This document shows positions 9,055-17,958 of a stretch of 50,732 bases of DNA, piece by piece. The translations under genes were made by a program, and so were the position numbers. The notes under the pieces were generated by a model, which worked only from the letters and a program-made list of their open reading frames with translations, ran no database searches and was not told the origin of the DNA. How positions within the stretch are numbered: position 1 is the first letter of the stretch; each line of letters opens with the position of its first letter. Source of the DNA: an uncultured Pseudomonadales bacterium (lineage in GTDB: Bacteria > Pseudomonadota > Gammaproteobacteria > Pseudomonadales > UBA7434); the NCBI GenBank assembly GCA_905478995.1, contig CAJQKT010000095.1:1-50732 (forward strand). Reading direction: 5' to 3'.

Positions 9055-10329
9055 GTGGATATTCGTCAATATATGCTCACTGTTGGGTCGCAGGCTCGCG
9101 CTGCCAGCGCGCTGACCGCGTCGGCGAGCACCAACAAAAAAAATATGGCTTTGCAGGCTATGGTGCAACGTTTAGATGGCGCCCGCCAGAGTTTGCTCGA
9201 TGCCAACGCAAAAGATTTACATGAGGCCAGCAACAAAGGCCTCGATGCAGCTTTACTCGATCGCCTTGAGCTCAATAGTGCCGGTATTGATGCAATGCTG
9301 GTGGGTCTGCAGCAGGTTGCAGCGCTGGCTGACCCAGTGGGCGCCATCACCGATCTCAACGCGCAGCCATCAGGTATTCAGGTGGGTAAAATGCGTGTGC
9401 CGCTGGGTGTGGTTGGCATTATTTATGAGTCGCGGCCTAACGTGACGGTAGATGCTGCGAGCCTTTGTCTTAAATCCGGTAATGCCTGCATTTTGCGCGG
9501 TGGTTCAGAGGCTGCGCATTCTAATCAGGCCATAGTGGCTTGCGTGCAGGGAGGTTTGGTCGATGCAGGGCTGCCAGAAACTGCTATCCAAGTGCTGAGT
9601 ACTACCGATCGCGCCGCCGTTGGCGAACTAATCACCATGCCAGAATATGTTGATGTTATTGTGCCGCGCGGCGGTAAAGGCTTGATTGAGCGCATCACTA
9701 AAGAAGCGCGTGTTGCCGTGATTAAGCATCTGGATGGCAATTGCCATGTTTATATTGATGATGATGCCCAAAGTGATATGGCTATTAATATTGCTGTTAA
9801 TGCAAAAACCCAGCGGTATGGCACCTGCAACACAACCGAAACGTTATTGATTGCGGCAAGTCGAGCCGCTGAGTTGCTGCCATTGCTGGCTACACAGTAC
9901 GAAAAACATGGTGTTGAATTGCGATTGTGCAAAGAGGGCTTCGATATACTCGAGCGAGCCGTCAGTCCGTGCAATAAGAAGCTCGCCCTTGAGAGTGATT
10001 GGTATGAGGAGTACTTAGCACCAGTTTTAGCGATTAAAGTTACCCAAGGTATCGATGAGGCTATTGCACATATTAATAAATATAGCTCGCAGCACACAGA
10101 GGCTATCGTCACGAACAATCACTCAAACGCTATGCGTTTTTTGCGAGAGGTCGATTCTAGCTCGGTTATGATCAATACCTCTACGCGGTTTGCCGATGGA
10201 TTTGAGTACGGGTTAGGTGCTGAAATTGGCATTTCAACCGATAAGATCCACGCCAGAGGGCCTGTTGGCTTGGAGGGGCTTACCTCGCAAAAGTATATTG
10301 TTCTAGGCGAAGGCCAGGTGCGAGAATAA
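9055..10329 (+). CDS. proA: Gamma-glutamyl phosphate reductase
   Basis: ProA catalyses the NADPH-dependent reduction of gamma-glutamyl phosphate to glutamate semialdehyde, the second step of proline synthesis, in the cytosol. The 424-residue protein shows the aldehyde-dehydrogenase-like fold signatures [19 protein letters not shown] (about 113-131), [13 protein letters not shown], and the catalytic Cys258 in [12 protein letters not shown]. The C-terminal segment [18 protein letters not shown] is also typical. The start is GTG at 9055 with AGGTAGG about seven bases upstream. Its position directly before nadD is the arrangement found in Pseudomonas and relatives, which supports a gammaproteobacterial origin. 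No proB is present in the window. Confidence 0.96.
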   Translation: MDIRQYMLTVGSQARAASALTASASTNKKNMALQAMVQRLDGARQSLLDANAKDLHEASNKGLDAALLDRLELNSAGIDAMLVGLQQVAALADPVGAITDLNAQPSGIQVGKMRVPLGVVGIIYESRPNVTVDAASLCLKSGNACILRGGSEAAHSNQAIVACVQGGLVDAGLPETAIQVLSTTDRAAVGELITMPEYVDVIVPRGGKGLIERITKEARVAVIKHLDGNCHVYIDDDAQSDMAINIAVNAKTQRYGTCNTTETLLIAASRAAELLPLLATQYEKHGVELRLCKEGFDILERAVSPCNKKLALESDWYEEYLAPVLAIKVTQGIDEAIAHINKYSSQHTEAIVTNNHSNAMRFLREVDSSSVMINTSTRFADGFEYGLGAEIGISTDKIHARGPVGLEGLTSQKYIVLGEGQVRE

Positions 10330-10404
10330 ACGATGATGCGAAGGGTGGGTGGTAATCGGTCGCAAGCGGGGTGCTCACATTGGTTGGGCGCCTAGAGTGC
10401 TGAC

Positions 10405-11073
10405 TTGAATAAGCGTATCGGTGTATTGGGCGGCAGCTTTGATCCTGTGCATTGCGGGCATATAGCGTCTGTTTTGGAACTTGCAAAGCGCTTTGATTTT
10501 GAGCACGTTAAGCTGTTGCCGGTAGGTCAGCATGCATTAAAGCAGGCGCCCCTGGCGTTGGCGGCGCATCGCAAAGCAATGTTAGACCTTGCAGTGCGAT
10601 CTTACCCTCAGCTCATCGTGGATGACCGTGAATTGCGGCGAGAGGGTGCTTCATACACCATTGATACCTGTTGTGAACTACGTAGTGAGTTGGGCGATGA
10701 GGCTGCCATTTGTTTTATAGTCGGTTCTGACGTTCTGGGCCAATTGCATTTATGGCAGCGCTGGGAGGAATTGCTGGGCGTTGTGAATTTGGTGGTGATG
10801 AGGCGCGCCGGTATTTCTGCTAATGAGTTGATTGCCCCTGAAGTTAAGGCATTGTTAGGCACAAGCGTTGCACAAATCGATCGGCCCTACGGGCAGTTAG
10901 CAAGTGTCAGCTTGGGCGAGTACCCTATATCTTCAACGCAGTTGAGGCGAGAGTTAGTTCAGCGCAATGATGTTACGAGCAGCACAGAGGCTCTAAATGC
11001 TTGCCACTTATGGCAGCAGAGTTTGCCAGCTGATGTGTGGGAATATATTGTGGCGCATGATTTATATCACTAA
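10405..11073 (+). CDS. nadD: Nicotinate-nucleotide adenylyltransferase
   Basis: NadD adenylates nicotinate mononucleotide to deamido-NAD, the penultimate step of NAD synthesis. The 222-residue protein has the nucleotidyltransferase motif GGSFDPVHCGH at residues 9-19 and the C-terminal YPISSTQLRR motif (ISSTxxR), plus FIVGSDVLGQLHLW in the middle. The start is TTG at 10405; the next residues MNKRIGVLGGSFDP align well with other NadD proteins, so a downstream start is unlikely, although the ribosome binding site is weak. It lies between proA and rsfS, as in Pseudomonas. Confidence 0.95.
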   Translation: MNKRIGVLGGSFDPVHCGHIASVLELAKRFDFEHVKLLPVGQHALKQAPLALAAHRKAMLDLAVRSYPQLIVDDRELRREGASYTIDTCCELRSELGDEAAICFIVGSDVLGQLHLWQRWEELLGVVNLVVMRRAGISANELIAPEVKALLGTSVAQIDRPYGQLASVSLGEYPISSTQLRRELVQRNDVTSSTEALNACHLWQQSLPADVWEYIVAHDLYH

Positions 11074-11136
11074 AAATCGTGTGTCTTGTGAGTAGCGAAC
11101 ATGATTTTTGAAATTAATAGAGGCAAGTAAATTAAC

Positions 11137-11493
11137 GTGGATAATCAAACGACAGACGAGCACAGTAATATTGTTGTAAGTGCTTTAGAGGATTTAAAAG
11201 CTAAAGACATCATGGTGCTGCATGTCGGAGATATTAGCACCGTGGCAGATACTATGATTATTGCTACCGGCACATCTAATAGGCATGTTAAGGCATTGGC
11301 TGAAAATGTGGCATTTGAAGCCAAGCAACAGGATTGGCTTAGTATCGGTATGGAAGGAGATGATATTGCTGAGTGGGTTTTGGTTGATTTTGGCGATGTC
11401 ATCGTTCACGTTATGCTACCGACTACGCGTGAGTTTTATGATTTGGAAAGTCTGTGGACGCTCAAGCCCGACTCCAATCCCGAGCAAGAATAG
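11137..11493 (+). CDS. rsfS: Ribosome silencing factor RsfS (YbeB)
   Basis: RsfS binds ribosomal protein L14 on the 50S subunit and blocks subunit joining when growth slows. The 118-residue protein has the expected DUF143 pattern: a helix with ALEDLKAKDIMVLHV, then STVADTMIIATGTSNRHVKALAENV, WVLVDFGDVIVHVM and a C-terminal YDLESLW. The start is GTG at 11137, 63 bases after nadD. It is followed by rlmH after 20 bases, the usual pairing. Confidence 0.95.
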   Translation: MDNQTTDEHSNIVVSALEDLKAKDIMVLHVGDISTVADTMIIATGTSNRHVKALAENVAFEAKQQDWLSIGMEGDDIAEWVLVDFGDVIVHVMLPTTREFYDLESLWTLKPDSNPEQE

Positions 11494-11513
11494 ATCGGCT
11501 TCGTAATATAGTT

Positions 11514-11999
11514 ATGAAAATATCAATCCTTGCTGTAGGAAAAAAAATGCCTGCGTGGGTATACGACTGCTGTGATGATTATTTTCAGCGTTTACCCAGT
11601 GACTATCAGATTAATGTTCAGGAAATTGCGTTGGAAAAACGTAGTAAGAATCAGTCAGCCGAAAAAACGCGCATGCGTGAAACACAACGTTTACTGCAAA
11701 TGGTTCCCGAAAACGATTTTATTGTTGCGCTTACAGAAGACGGTCAAGCCATTAGTACACGAAAATTTGCGGGGCGTATCGAAAGGCTGCGCGATGAATC
11801 TAGGAATATCAGCTTTTTGATTGGCGGTCCTGATGGGTTGGATTTTTCTGTTCAAAATAATGGCCTAAAAGATTGGCCAGATTGGCGCTGTTCGTTATCG
11901 CTCCTGACATTCCCACATCCATTAGTGCGCGTTATCTTAGCAGAGCAAATTTATCGAGCTTGGAGTGTTCTAGCTGGCCATCCTTATCATCGTGATTAG
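11514..11999 (+). CDS. rlmH: 23S rRNA pseudouridine-1915 N3-methyltransferase
   Basis: RlmH is a small SPOUT methyltransferase that methylates pseudouridine 1915 in helix 69 of 23S rRNA. The ATG at 11514 gives a 161-residue protein starting MKISILAVGKKMPAWV, close to the usual length of about 155. The AdoMet-binding knot is visible as FLIGGPDGL, and the C-terminal signature LTFPHPLVRVILAEQIYRAW ends in HPYHRD. The frame is open further upstream, but that would overlap the end of rsfS and add non-homologous residues. It forms the expected rsfS-rlmH pair ahead of mrdA. Confidence 0.95.
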   Translation: MKISILAVGKKMPAWVYDCCDDYFQRLPSDYQINVQEIALEKRSKNQSAEKTRMRETQRLLQMVPENDFIVALTEDGQAISTRKFAGRIERLRDESRNISFLIGGPDGLDFSVQNNGLKDWPDWRCSLSLLTFPHPLVRVILAEQIYRAWSVLAGHPYHRD

Positions 12000-12105
12000 A
12001 CGATGACTAAAAGCAATAGCGTGTTGTTAATTTGCAAGTTCAATGGCGCATACGGTGCTTGTTACTTGTTGCCACGATCTCTGCAAATCAGTGGGGTCAT
12101 GCCCT

Positions 12106-14154
12106 GTGTTTGAAAAAAATCAGTTAAGAGATAGCGCATTAGAGCAGCGCGTCTTTCAGCAGCGTATGATCGCCTCATTGGTGTTGTTCTTTTTTCTTGC
12201 CGCTTTACTTGCGTGGCGATACGTCAACCTGCAGGTTTTCCAATATGAAAAGTTTGCCACCGCATCGGACCGCAATCGTATACACACCTTGCCGCTTGAG
12301 CCTAGGCGAGGTCTTATTTACGATCGTAAAGGCGTACTCCTTGCTGAAAATCAACCTAGCTACAGTCTTGCGGTCACGCTTGAGCGTGTTGCTAACCTAG
12401 ATGAGTTGTTGATTGACTTACAGCAACTATTTGATATTGATACGCGCAGTGTTGAGAAATTCAGGCAACGTCTTAATCGCCGCACCCCTTATCAGGCGGT
12501 GCCACTTAAATTTCGACTCAATGACGATGAGATCAGCCGTTTTGCTGTTAATCGTTATCGATTAGATGGCGTTGAAATAAAAGCGCAGTTGGTCCGGCAC
12601 TATCCGCGTGGTGAGGATTTTTCTCATGTGATTGGTTATGTTGGCCGAATTAATAAAAGTGAGCAGGAAAAAATATTTTCTGACGAGCAGCGGCGTATTA
12701 ACTATGCAGCAACCGACCATATTGGAAAAATAGGACTGGAAAATTATTACGAAGAAATTTTACATGGCGTAGTGGGTTCGCAGTATGTTGAATCTAATGC
12801 GCATGGCCGTGTGTTGCGGGTTTTGCAACAAGTGGATCCTTTACCCGGTGGCGATCTTCAATTATCTGTTGATGCCGAATTACAACAAACTGTTGTTGGG
12901 CTGTTGAAAGGACGCCGTGGATCGGTGGTGGTTTTGGACGTACATACAGGTGATGTGTTGGCGATGGTCAGTGCGCCGAGCTTCGATTCTAATTTGTTTG
13001 TTAATGGCATTAGCAACGAGTCTTACGGTAAGTTGCGCGATTCTATTGACCTCCCTCTATTCAATCGTTCGTTGCAAGGGCAATATCCGCCAGGGTCAAC
13101 TATTAAGCCCATTATCGGTTTGGCTGCGCTGTATCATGGCCTGATTACATCGTCTTCGACAATTAATGATCCTGGTTGGTATCAGCTGCCTAATGACGAG
13201 CGCTATCATCGTGATTGGAAGCGCGAGGGTCATGGCGATAAGGTGGATTTATTTCAAGCTATTGAGCAGAGTTGCGATACCTTTTTTTATGATATTTCTT
13301 ATAGGCTCGGCATCGATCGTATCCATGCGTTTACTAAGCAATTTGGGCTAGGTGAAAAAACGGGTATTGATTCGTTTAATGAACGCTCTGGCTTGTTGCC
13401 ATCTCGCGCATGGAAGCGTGCAAGTCGAAATAAACCTTGGTTTCCTGGCGAAACGCTTAATATAGGCATCGGTCAGGGCTATATGTTGGTGACGCCATTG
13501 CAGCTTGCAGTGTCGACGGCGGCATTGGCTACCCGCGGAGAGCGCATTGAGCCGAGTTTTATTTTGTCGGACAAGACTCCGCCAAAAAGCAATAAGGAAG
13601 AGGTCGGCCAGAAAGAAAATATAAACGCATTGATTAACGCATCTGAGAATAACGTATCTTCTTACGGCTCAGAAAATCAGTTAGATGATATTGGTGTGAG
13701 CGATTATTTTTGGGACGAAATTCATGATGCAATGAAATCTGTTGTGCATGGCCGTAAGGGTACGGCTCAAGCTATAGGACGTAATATCAAGTATAAAATG
13801 GCAGGCAAGACCGGCACTGCGCAGGTTATTGGTATTGCTCAAGGTGAAGAGTATGATGCCGACGCTATCGCTGAACGTCAGCGCGACCATGCCCTCTTTG
13901 TGGGCTTCGCACCCTTTGAGAGGCCAAAATTCGCCGTTGCGGTTATTATAGAAAATGGCGGCAGTGGCAGCGCCACCGCCGCGCCTATTGCCAGGAAAGT
14001 GTTTGATTGGCTTATGTTGAACGACACCAGTAACGATAATAAAGTGAAGCCGGCGGGTCGAGAATTACCCGTGTATGCATCAAACAGCCAGCTGCCGGGC
14101 TTGGGTGATGTGTCTATGAATGATTCAGTCGAATGGGTGAATAATGCCTTCTGA
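12106..14154 (+). CDS. mrdA: Penicillin-binding protein 2, peptidoglycan transpeptidase of cell elongation
   Basis: PBP2 is the monofunctional transpeptidase of the elongasome and works with RodA on lateral wall growth. A single membrane anchor (about 21-40) is followed by the dimerisation domain and a transpeptidase domain. Active-site motifs, numbered from the GTG at 12106, are Ser331-Thr-Ile-Lys334 in YPPGSTIKP, Ser389-Cys-Asp391 (the SxD form usual for PBP2), and GKTGTAQ near the C-terminus. The GTG has a GTGGGG sequence about nine bases upstream and gives a normal 19-residue cytoplasmic tail. An in-frame ATG at 12043 would add 21 unlikely residues and lacks a ribosome binding site. A polar stretch of about 40 residues (KTPPKSNKEE...) lies before the last catalytic motif. 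The stop overlaps the mrdB start. Confidence 0.95.
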   Translation: MFEKNQLRDSALEQRVFQQRMIASLVLFFFLAALLAWRYVNLQVFQYEKFATASDRNRIHTLPLEPRRGLIYDRKGVLLAENQPSYSLAVTLERVANLDELLIDLQQLFDIDTRSVEKFRQRLNRRTPYQAVPLKFRLNDDEISRFAVNRYRLDGVEIKAQLVRHYPRGEDFSHVIGYVGRINKSEQEKIFSDEQRRINYAATDHIGKIGLENYYEEILHGVVGSQYVESNAHGRVLRVLQQVDPLPGGDLQLSVDAELQQTVVGLLKGRRGSVVVLDVHTGDVLAMVSAPSFDSNLFVNGISNESYGKLRDSIDLPLFNRSLQGQYPPGSTIKPIIGLAALYHGLITSSSTINDPGWYQLPNDERYHRDWKREGHGDKVDLFQAIEQSCDTFFYDISYRLGIDRIHAFTKQFGLGEKTGIDSFNERSGLLPSRAWKRASRNKPWFPGETLNIGIGQGYMLVTPLQLAVSTAALATRGERIEPSFILSDKTPPKSNKEEVGQKENINALINASENNVSSYGSENQLDDIGVSDYFWDEIHDAMKSVVHGRKGTAQAIGRNIKYKMAGKTGTAQVIGIAQGEEYDADAIAERQRDHALFVGFAPFERPKFAVAVIIENGGSGSATAAPIARKVFDWLMLNDTSNDNKVKPAGRELPVYASNSQLPGLGDVSMNDSVEWVNNAF

Positions 14155-15277
14155 ATTTTTTCGAAGCTTACCCGGTGGGTCCGGTGCCTTGCGTATGCGG
14201 CCCAATACCTGGAAGAAATTCCGAATAGATTGGCCTTTATTATTACTGCTCATAATGATTTCGAGTTATGGCTTGGTCGTGCTTTATAGTGCAAGTGGGC
14301 AAGATGCCGACCGTCTAGGCAGGCAGTTTATGGCCTTGTTGGTGGCCTTTGCTTGCATGTTGATTGCTGCCCAGTTCCGCGTTAAAACCATTAAAGCGCT
14401 CGCGCCCCTAGCCTACTTGGTGGGCGTCTTGTTATTGGCAGCTGTGCCGCTATGGGGCGTCGATATAAACGGTGCAACTAGGTGGCTAGATTTACCGGGG
14501 TTGCCTCGTTTCCAGCCATCGGAGTTGATGAAGTTGGCGGTGCCTTTGACGGTGGCAGCCTATTTGTCGGGGACCTTGTTACCTCCAAAATTTAACTATT
14601 TGCTGGCTAGTTTCACAATTATTCTCTTGCCCTGTGGTCTCATAGTCATACAGCCTGATTTAGGTACATCGTTGCTAGTGGCTACATCGGGTTTATTGGT
14701 GATATGGCTGGCTGGGTTGCAATGGCGTTATGTCTTTGGCGCAGTGCTTGGTGTTGTTGCCTCCGCTTGGCCACTGTGGCATTTTGCGCTGCAAGGCTAT
14801 CAGCGCCAGCGAATTTTGACGCTATTTAATCCTGAGAGCGATAGGCTAGGGGCGGGTTGGAACATTATCCAGTCTAAAACAGCGATCGGTTCGGGAGGTT
14901 GGGCGGGCAAGGGTTGGTTAAACGGAACCCAATCACAGTTAGAATTTTTACCTGAAAGCCATACCGATTTCATTATTGCAGTATTGGCAGAAGAGTTTGG
15001 TTTGTTGGGGGTTTTAACGCTGTTGATGCTATATATTTTAGTGGTAATGCGCGGCGCATATATCAGCATCTCAGCTAAAGAAGTGTTTGGGAAATTGGTG
15101 GCGGGGAGTATTACCTTCACATTTTTTGTCTATGTTATGGTGAATTTAGCAATGGTCTCAGGGATGCTGCCTGTTGTTGGTGTGCCTCTGCCGTTAGTGA
15201 GTTATGGCGGTACAGCGATGGTCACATTGTTGGCAGGCTTTGGCATATTAATGTCCATACAAAGTGAAACCGATTGA
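14144..15277 (+). CDS. mrdB: Peptidoglycan glycosyltransferase RodA
   Basis: RodA is the SEDS-family glycan polymerase that pairs with PBP2 in the elongation complex. The 377-residue protein has about ten membrane segments. The catalytic aspartate is present in FLPESHTDFIIAVLAEEFG, and the C-terminal signature VGVPLPLVSYGGTAM is conserved. The N-terminus has about 25 polar residues before the first membrane helix. The ATG at 14144 lies inside the last codons of mrdA (11-base overlap), indicating translational coupling. FtsW at 43248 is its division counterpart in this window. Confidence 0.95.
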   Translation: MPSEFFRSLPGGSGALRMRPNTWKKFRIDWPLLLLLIMISSYGLVVLYSASGQDADRLGRQFMALLVAFACMLIAAQFRVKTIKALAPLAYLVGVLLLAAVPLWGVDINGATRWLDLPGLPRFQPSELMKLAVPLTVAAYLSGTLLPPKFNYLLASFTIILLPCGLIVIQPDLGTSLLVATSGLLVIWLAGLQWRYVFGAVLGVVASAWPLWHFALQGYQRQRILTLFNPESDRLGAGWNIIQSKTAIGSGGWAGKGWLNGTQSQLEFLPESHTDFIIAVLAEEFGLLGVLTLLMLYILVVMRGAYISISAKEVFGKLVAGSITFTFFVYVMVNLAMVSGMLPVVGVPLPLVSYGGTAMVTLLAGFGILMSIQSETD

Positions 15278-15285
15278 TAGGGCCA

Positions 15286-15310
15286 TTGATCGTCATCAGT
15301 CGACGATTAA
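15286..15310 (+). other. Inverted repeat just after mrdB
   Basis: TTGATCGTC and GACGATTAA form a nine-pair stem (one G-T wobble) around a seven-base loop, starting nine bases after the mrdB stop. There is no T tract afterwards, so it is not a classical terminator; it may stabilise the upstream transcript or mark a processing site before mltB. Confidence 0.4.
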
Positions 15311-15400
15311 GCTAAGCTGGCAGGCAGATCTTTGATGGTAGTGAGTAAGACTAACTTTGAACGAATCAATAATAGGTATTGAGCTGATAGGGCGGTGAAA

Positions 15401-16504
15401 ATGTTTTTGAGCAAGCGCGTAAATACAATGACCTCAACAAACCGCAGTCGAGTAGTCGACAGACACTCATTGCGTTGCAAGCTGTACGACGCTACTAGTT
15501 ATGCCTTTATGATGGCGCGATGCACTCTATTGGTGGGTCTTCTAGGTACAGGATTCATTGCCTCGGCTCAGGCTGATTATAGCCAGCATCCTGCCGCCGC
15601 CCCTGTAATTGCGACGTTAGTTGAAGACCATGGGATGTCGCGCGACGAGGTGATGCAAATCTTGGCCAATGCCTCTACTGAACAGCGTATTTTAGATAGT
15701 ATGGCAAACGCAGCGGAAAAAACTAAAACCTGGACAGCCTATCGATCTAGTTTTTTAACGCCGGTGCGTATTGACGGAGGTGTGGATTTTTTGCGGGAGT
15801 ACGCGCAAATATTGCAGCAAGTTGAGCAAGAGTATGGCGTACCTCCGCAAGTCATTGCCGCTATTGTAGGTGTCGAAACTAATTATGGCGGTTATACGGG
15901 TAAGGCAAATGTTTTAAACGCGTTGGCCACTTTGGCGTTTGAGCATCCGCGGCGAACTAAATTTTTTAGTAGTGAATTAGTTGAATATATTGTTTTGTGC
16001 AAAGAGCAGGGCTGGCAAGCAGACCAGCAATTGGGTTCTTATGCAGGGGCGATGGGTATGAGTCAATTTATGCCGAGCAACTACCGAAAGTTGGCGATTG
16101 ATGGGGATGAAAACGGTGTGGCAGATCTTCATCATCCGACCGATGCCATCCATAGTGTGGCTAACTATTTAACTCACCATGGTTGGCAGTCGGGGGAATT
16201 AGTCGCTGCTCGAGCGGCGGTTAATAAAGGCTTCGATTCGGTTGTTATTGGCCGAGGGTTGCGACCTAACTTTACACTGGATGAATTAAGTAGTCGCGGT
16301 TATCACAGTCAGCGCGCTGTAGAGGGTGCGACCATGGCTCGTGTGGTGCGCTTTAATGATGCCGATGGCGACGAGTTTTGGCTTGGCTTTAATAATTTTT
16401 ATGTTATTAGCCGTTATAATCCGCGCTCAAAATATGCCTTGGCGGTGTATTTACTCAGTGAGGAGATTCTGCGTTCTGCTGCTGCGCAGAATGCCCGTTC
16501 ATAG
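15401..16504 (+). CDS. mltB: Lytic murein transglycosylase B
   Basis: MltB cleaves the MurNAc-GlcNAc bond of peptidoglycan, producing anhydro-muropeptides in the periplasm. The SLT_2-type catalytic domain is clear: Glu159 in AIVGVETNYGGYTG is the expected catalytic acid, followed by LATLAFEHPRRTKFF, GAMGMSQFMPSNY and DLHHPTDAIHSVANYL. A hydrophobic signal segment (about 37-57) ends in ASAQA, a likely signal peptidase I site rather than a lipobox. The ATG at 15401 has AGGGCGG about five bases upstream; a GTG two codons earlier and later ATGs are alternatives, and a later start would give a more typical signal peptide. Its position between mrdB and rlpA matches the Pseudomonas order. Confidence 0.93.
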   Translation: MFLSKRVNTMTSTNRSRVVDRHSLRCKLYDATSYAFMMARCTLLVGLLGTGFIASAQADYSQHPAAAPVIATLVEDHGMSRDEVMQILANASTEQRILDSMANAAEKTKTWTAYRSSFLTPVRIDGGVDFLREYAQILQQVEQEYGVPPQVIAAIVGVETNYGGYTGKANVLNALATLAFEHPRRTKFFSSELVEYIVLCKEQGWQADQQLGSYAGAMGMSQFMPSNYRKLAIDGDENGVADLHHPTDAIHSVANYLTHHGWQSGELVAARAAVNKGFDSVVIGRGLRPNFTLDELSSRGYHSQRAVEGATMARVVRFNDADGDEFWLGFNNFYVISRYNPRSKYALAVYLLSEEILRSAAAQNARS

Positions 16505-16684
16505 GCAATTTTAATACTACGGAGGGTGTGCTGGCTGGGATGAGATTCAACCAGGTGGGCCCTTGGCAGGATGAAAGGTTTTCGTGGCCGGCAGTGATGT
16601 TAGACGCAGTATATTTACTATTATTAGGTAGCAGTGTTCATTGAAAGCCCGTTTTACTATTTGCATGAGATTGAATAGACAATT

Positions 16685-17665
16685 ATGAAGGATTTTCTTT
16701 CCTATCTGGTAGGCGTCAATTCGGGAGATTATCTCTCGAAATTAGTAGTGTGCATTATGGTTGTAACGCTTCCTGCCTGCGGATTTTTTGGCGGCTTGAG
16801 AAGTTCTACAGTTACTCAAGATAGCGCGCCTAATGTCGTGATGAAGGCAAGCAAAATTAAAGATGCCGAGCCTCGCGTCGAGCCAAAGAGTCGTGGCGGT
16901 AATGCCAGCGTTTACACCGTGTTTGGTAAATCTTATCGCGTACTCGATAGTGCTAAAGGATTTAAAGAACGTGGCGATGCCTCGTGGTACGGGAAAAAGT
17001 TTCATGGTCGCGATACCGCGAATGGAGAGCGCTATGATATGTACCAAATGACTGCGGCGCACAAGCATTTACCCCTGCCTTCGTATGTCAAAGTCACCAA
17101 TTTAGAAAATGGCAAAAGCACTATCGTTCGAGTTAATGACAGAGGTCCATTTCACGGTGGGCGCATTATTGATTTATCTTATGCCGCGGCAACCAAAATC
17201 GATATGCTGAAGAAAGGCACTGCCAGAGTAGAAATAGAGGTGATTGATCCCAAACAATGGGCCAAGGCGAAGAAGTCTCGTCAGCGGCCTGCAAAGCAGG
17301 CTCAGGCTGCACAAGTGGCGCAAGCTGATGCGGCTCAAGCCGAATTCAATGCACCTGCACCGCCAGCGGAGCGTAACAAGGCGGCGGATTCTTCTGCCCC
17401 AGTAGCGAGCGTCCAGAATCACTATTTACAAATTGCTTCATACGAGAGTTTAAGCGCAGCACAGGGTCTGCAGAATAAGCTACTTGAAAAAATAAGCTAT
17501 GGCGGCGCGCCGTCGGAAGCTCACAATGTTGTTATTCACCCCAGCGCCAATAAAGCGTTGTACCGGGTACGTATAGGCCCTGTTGCGAGTCGTTCAGAGG
17601 TCGAACGATTAAAAGCACACCCGTTGCTGGATTCTTTTGATAGTATGTATCCTGTTGTTGAGTAG
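16685..17665 (+). CDS. rlpA: RlpA-type septal lytic transglycosylase lipoprotein with SPOR domain
   Basis: RlpA cleaves denuded glycan strands at the septum. The 326-residue protein has a lipoprotein-like signal with Cys32 in TLPAC. A double-psi beta-barrel domain (about 95-190) contains GDASWYGKKFHGRDTANG and ERYDMYQMTAAHKHLPLPS; Glu115, Asp118 and His126 match the spacing of the catalytic residues known in Pseudomonas aeruginosa RlpA. An Ala/Gln-rich linker leads to a C-terminal SPOR domain (about 245-326), which binds denuded septal peptidoglycan. The lytic activity, lost in E. coli RlpA, is therefore probably retained here. Its TAG stop begins an 11-base tandem repeat. A 180-base gap separates it from mltB; I see no recognisable element there. 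Confidence 0.95.
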   Translation: MKDFLSYLVGVNSGDYLSKLVVCIMVVTLPACGFFGGLRSSTVTQDSAPNVVMKASKIKDAEPRVEPKSRGGNASVYTVFGKSYRVLDSAKGFKERGDASWYGKKFHGRDTANGERYDMYQMTAAHKHLPLPSYVKVTNLENGKSTIVRVNDRGPFHGGRIIDLSYAAATKIDMLKKGTARVEIEVIDPKQWAKAKKSRQRPAKQAQAAQVAQADAAQAEFNAPAPPAERNKAADSSAPVASVQNHYLQIASYESLSAAQGLQNKLLEKISYGGAPSEAHNVVIHPSANKALYRVRIGPVASRSEVERLKAHPLLDSFDSMYPVVE

Positions 17666-17698
17666 CTGTTGAATAGTCGGTGAATAGCTGTTGATTAG
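17663..17698 (+). repeat. 11-base tandem array beginning at the rlpA stop codon
   Basis: Units TAGCTGTTGAA, TAGTCGGTGAA and TAGCTGTTGAT follow head to tail from the rlpA stop, then a partial TAG. The last coding bases (CTGTTGTTGAG, 17652-17662) resemble the unit at 7 of 11 positions, suggesting that the array grew from the gene end. The unit shares the pattern TAGYTGYTGRA with the array at 7705. Confidence 0.8.
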
Positions 17699-17715
17699 GG
17701 GATCTAAAACCCTAA
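17695..17715 (+). terminator. Candidate terminator after rlpA
   Basis: TTAGGG and CCCTAA form a perfect six-pair stem with a nine-base loop, followed by CATTTTATTGTTT, a weak T-rich run. It lies 30 bases after the rlpA stop, at the end of the tandem array, and could end the mrdA-rlpA transcript. Confidence 0.45.
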
Positions 17716-17741
17716 CATTTTATTGTTTGGCTGCGGCATAT

Positions 17742-17775
17742 CGATGCTTTTTTCGCTTTTTGAGCGAGCGCATCG
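17742..17775 (+). other. Interrupted hairpin in the rlpA-dacA gap
   Basis: An outer stem CGATGC/GCATCG encloses an inner stem TCGCT/AGCGA with a TTTTG loop. It sits in the 293-base gap between rlpA and dacA. It has no T tract on the + strand. The rest of the gap shows no other element I can support. Confidence 0.35.
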
Positions 17776-17958
17776 ACCATCGCTGTAGGCTGTTCAATGA
17801 CGAACGCACTTTCGCTATGCCCATTTATACCGTTTTCAGCTTCTTAGTTGTGTACCGATTTTTTGTTAGGTAAGTCCTCGGTGATGTGTATTTTCGCAAG
17901 TGGGTGAATGGATTTGTCTTAGTCTTTTTTATTAGTTATCGATGTGTAGAAAAATATA

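Noticed and set aside
12043-12105. Upstream ATG extension of mrdA
   Set aside because: The added residues (Cys-rich, no homology) and lack of a ribosome binding site make the GTG at 12106 more likely.
16505-16684. Possible riboswitch or small RNA in the mltB-rlpA gap
   Set aside because: Short GGCC-rich repeats are present, but no recognisable riboswitch core or promoter-terminator pair was seen.
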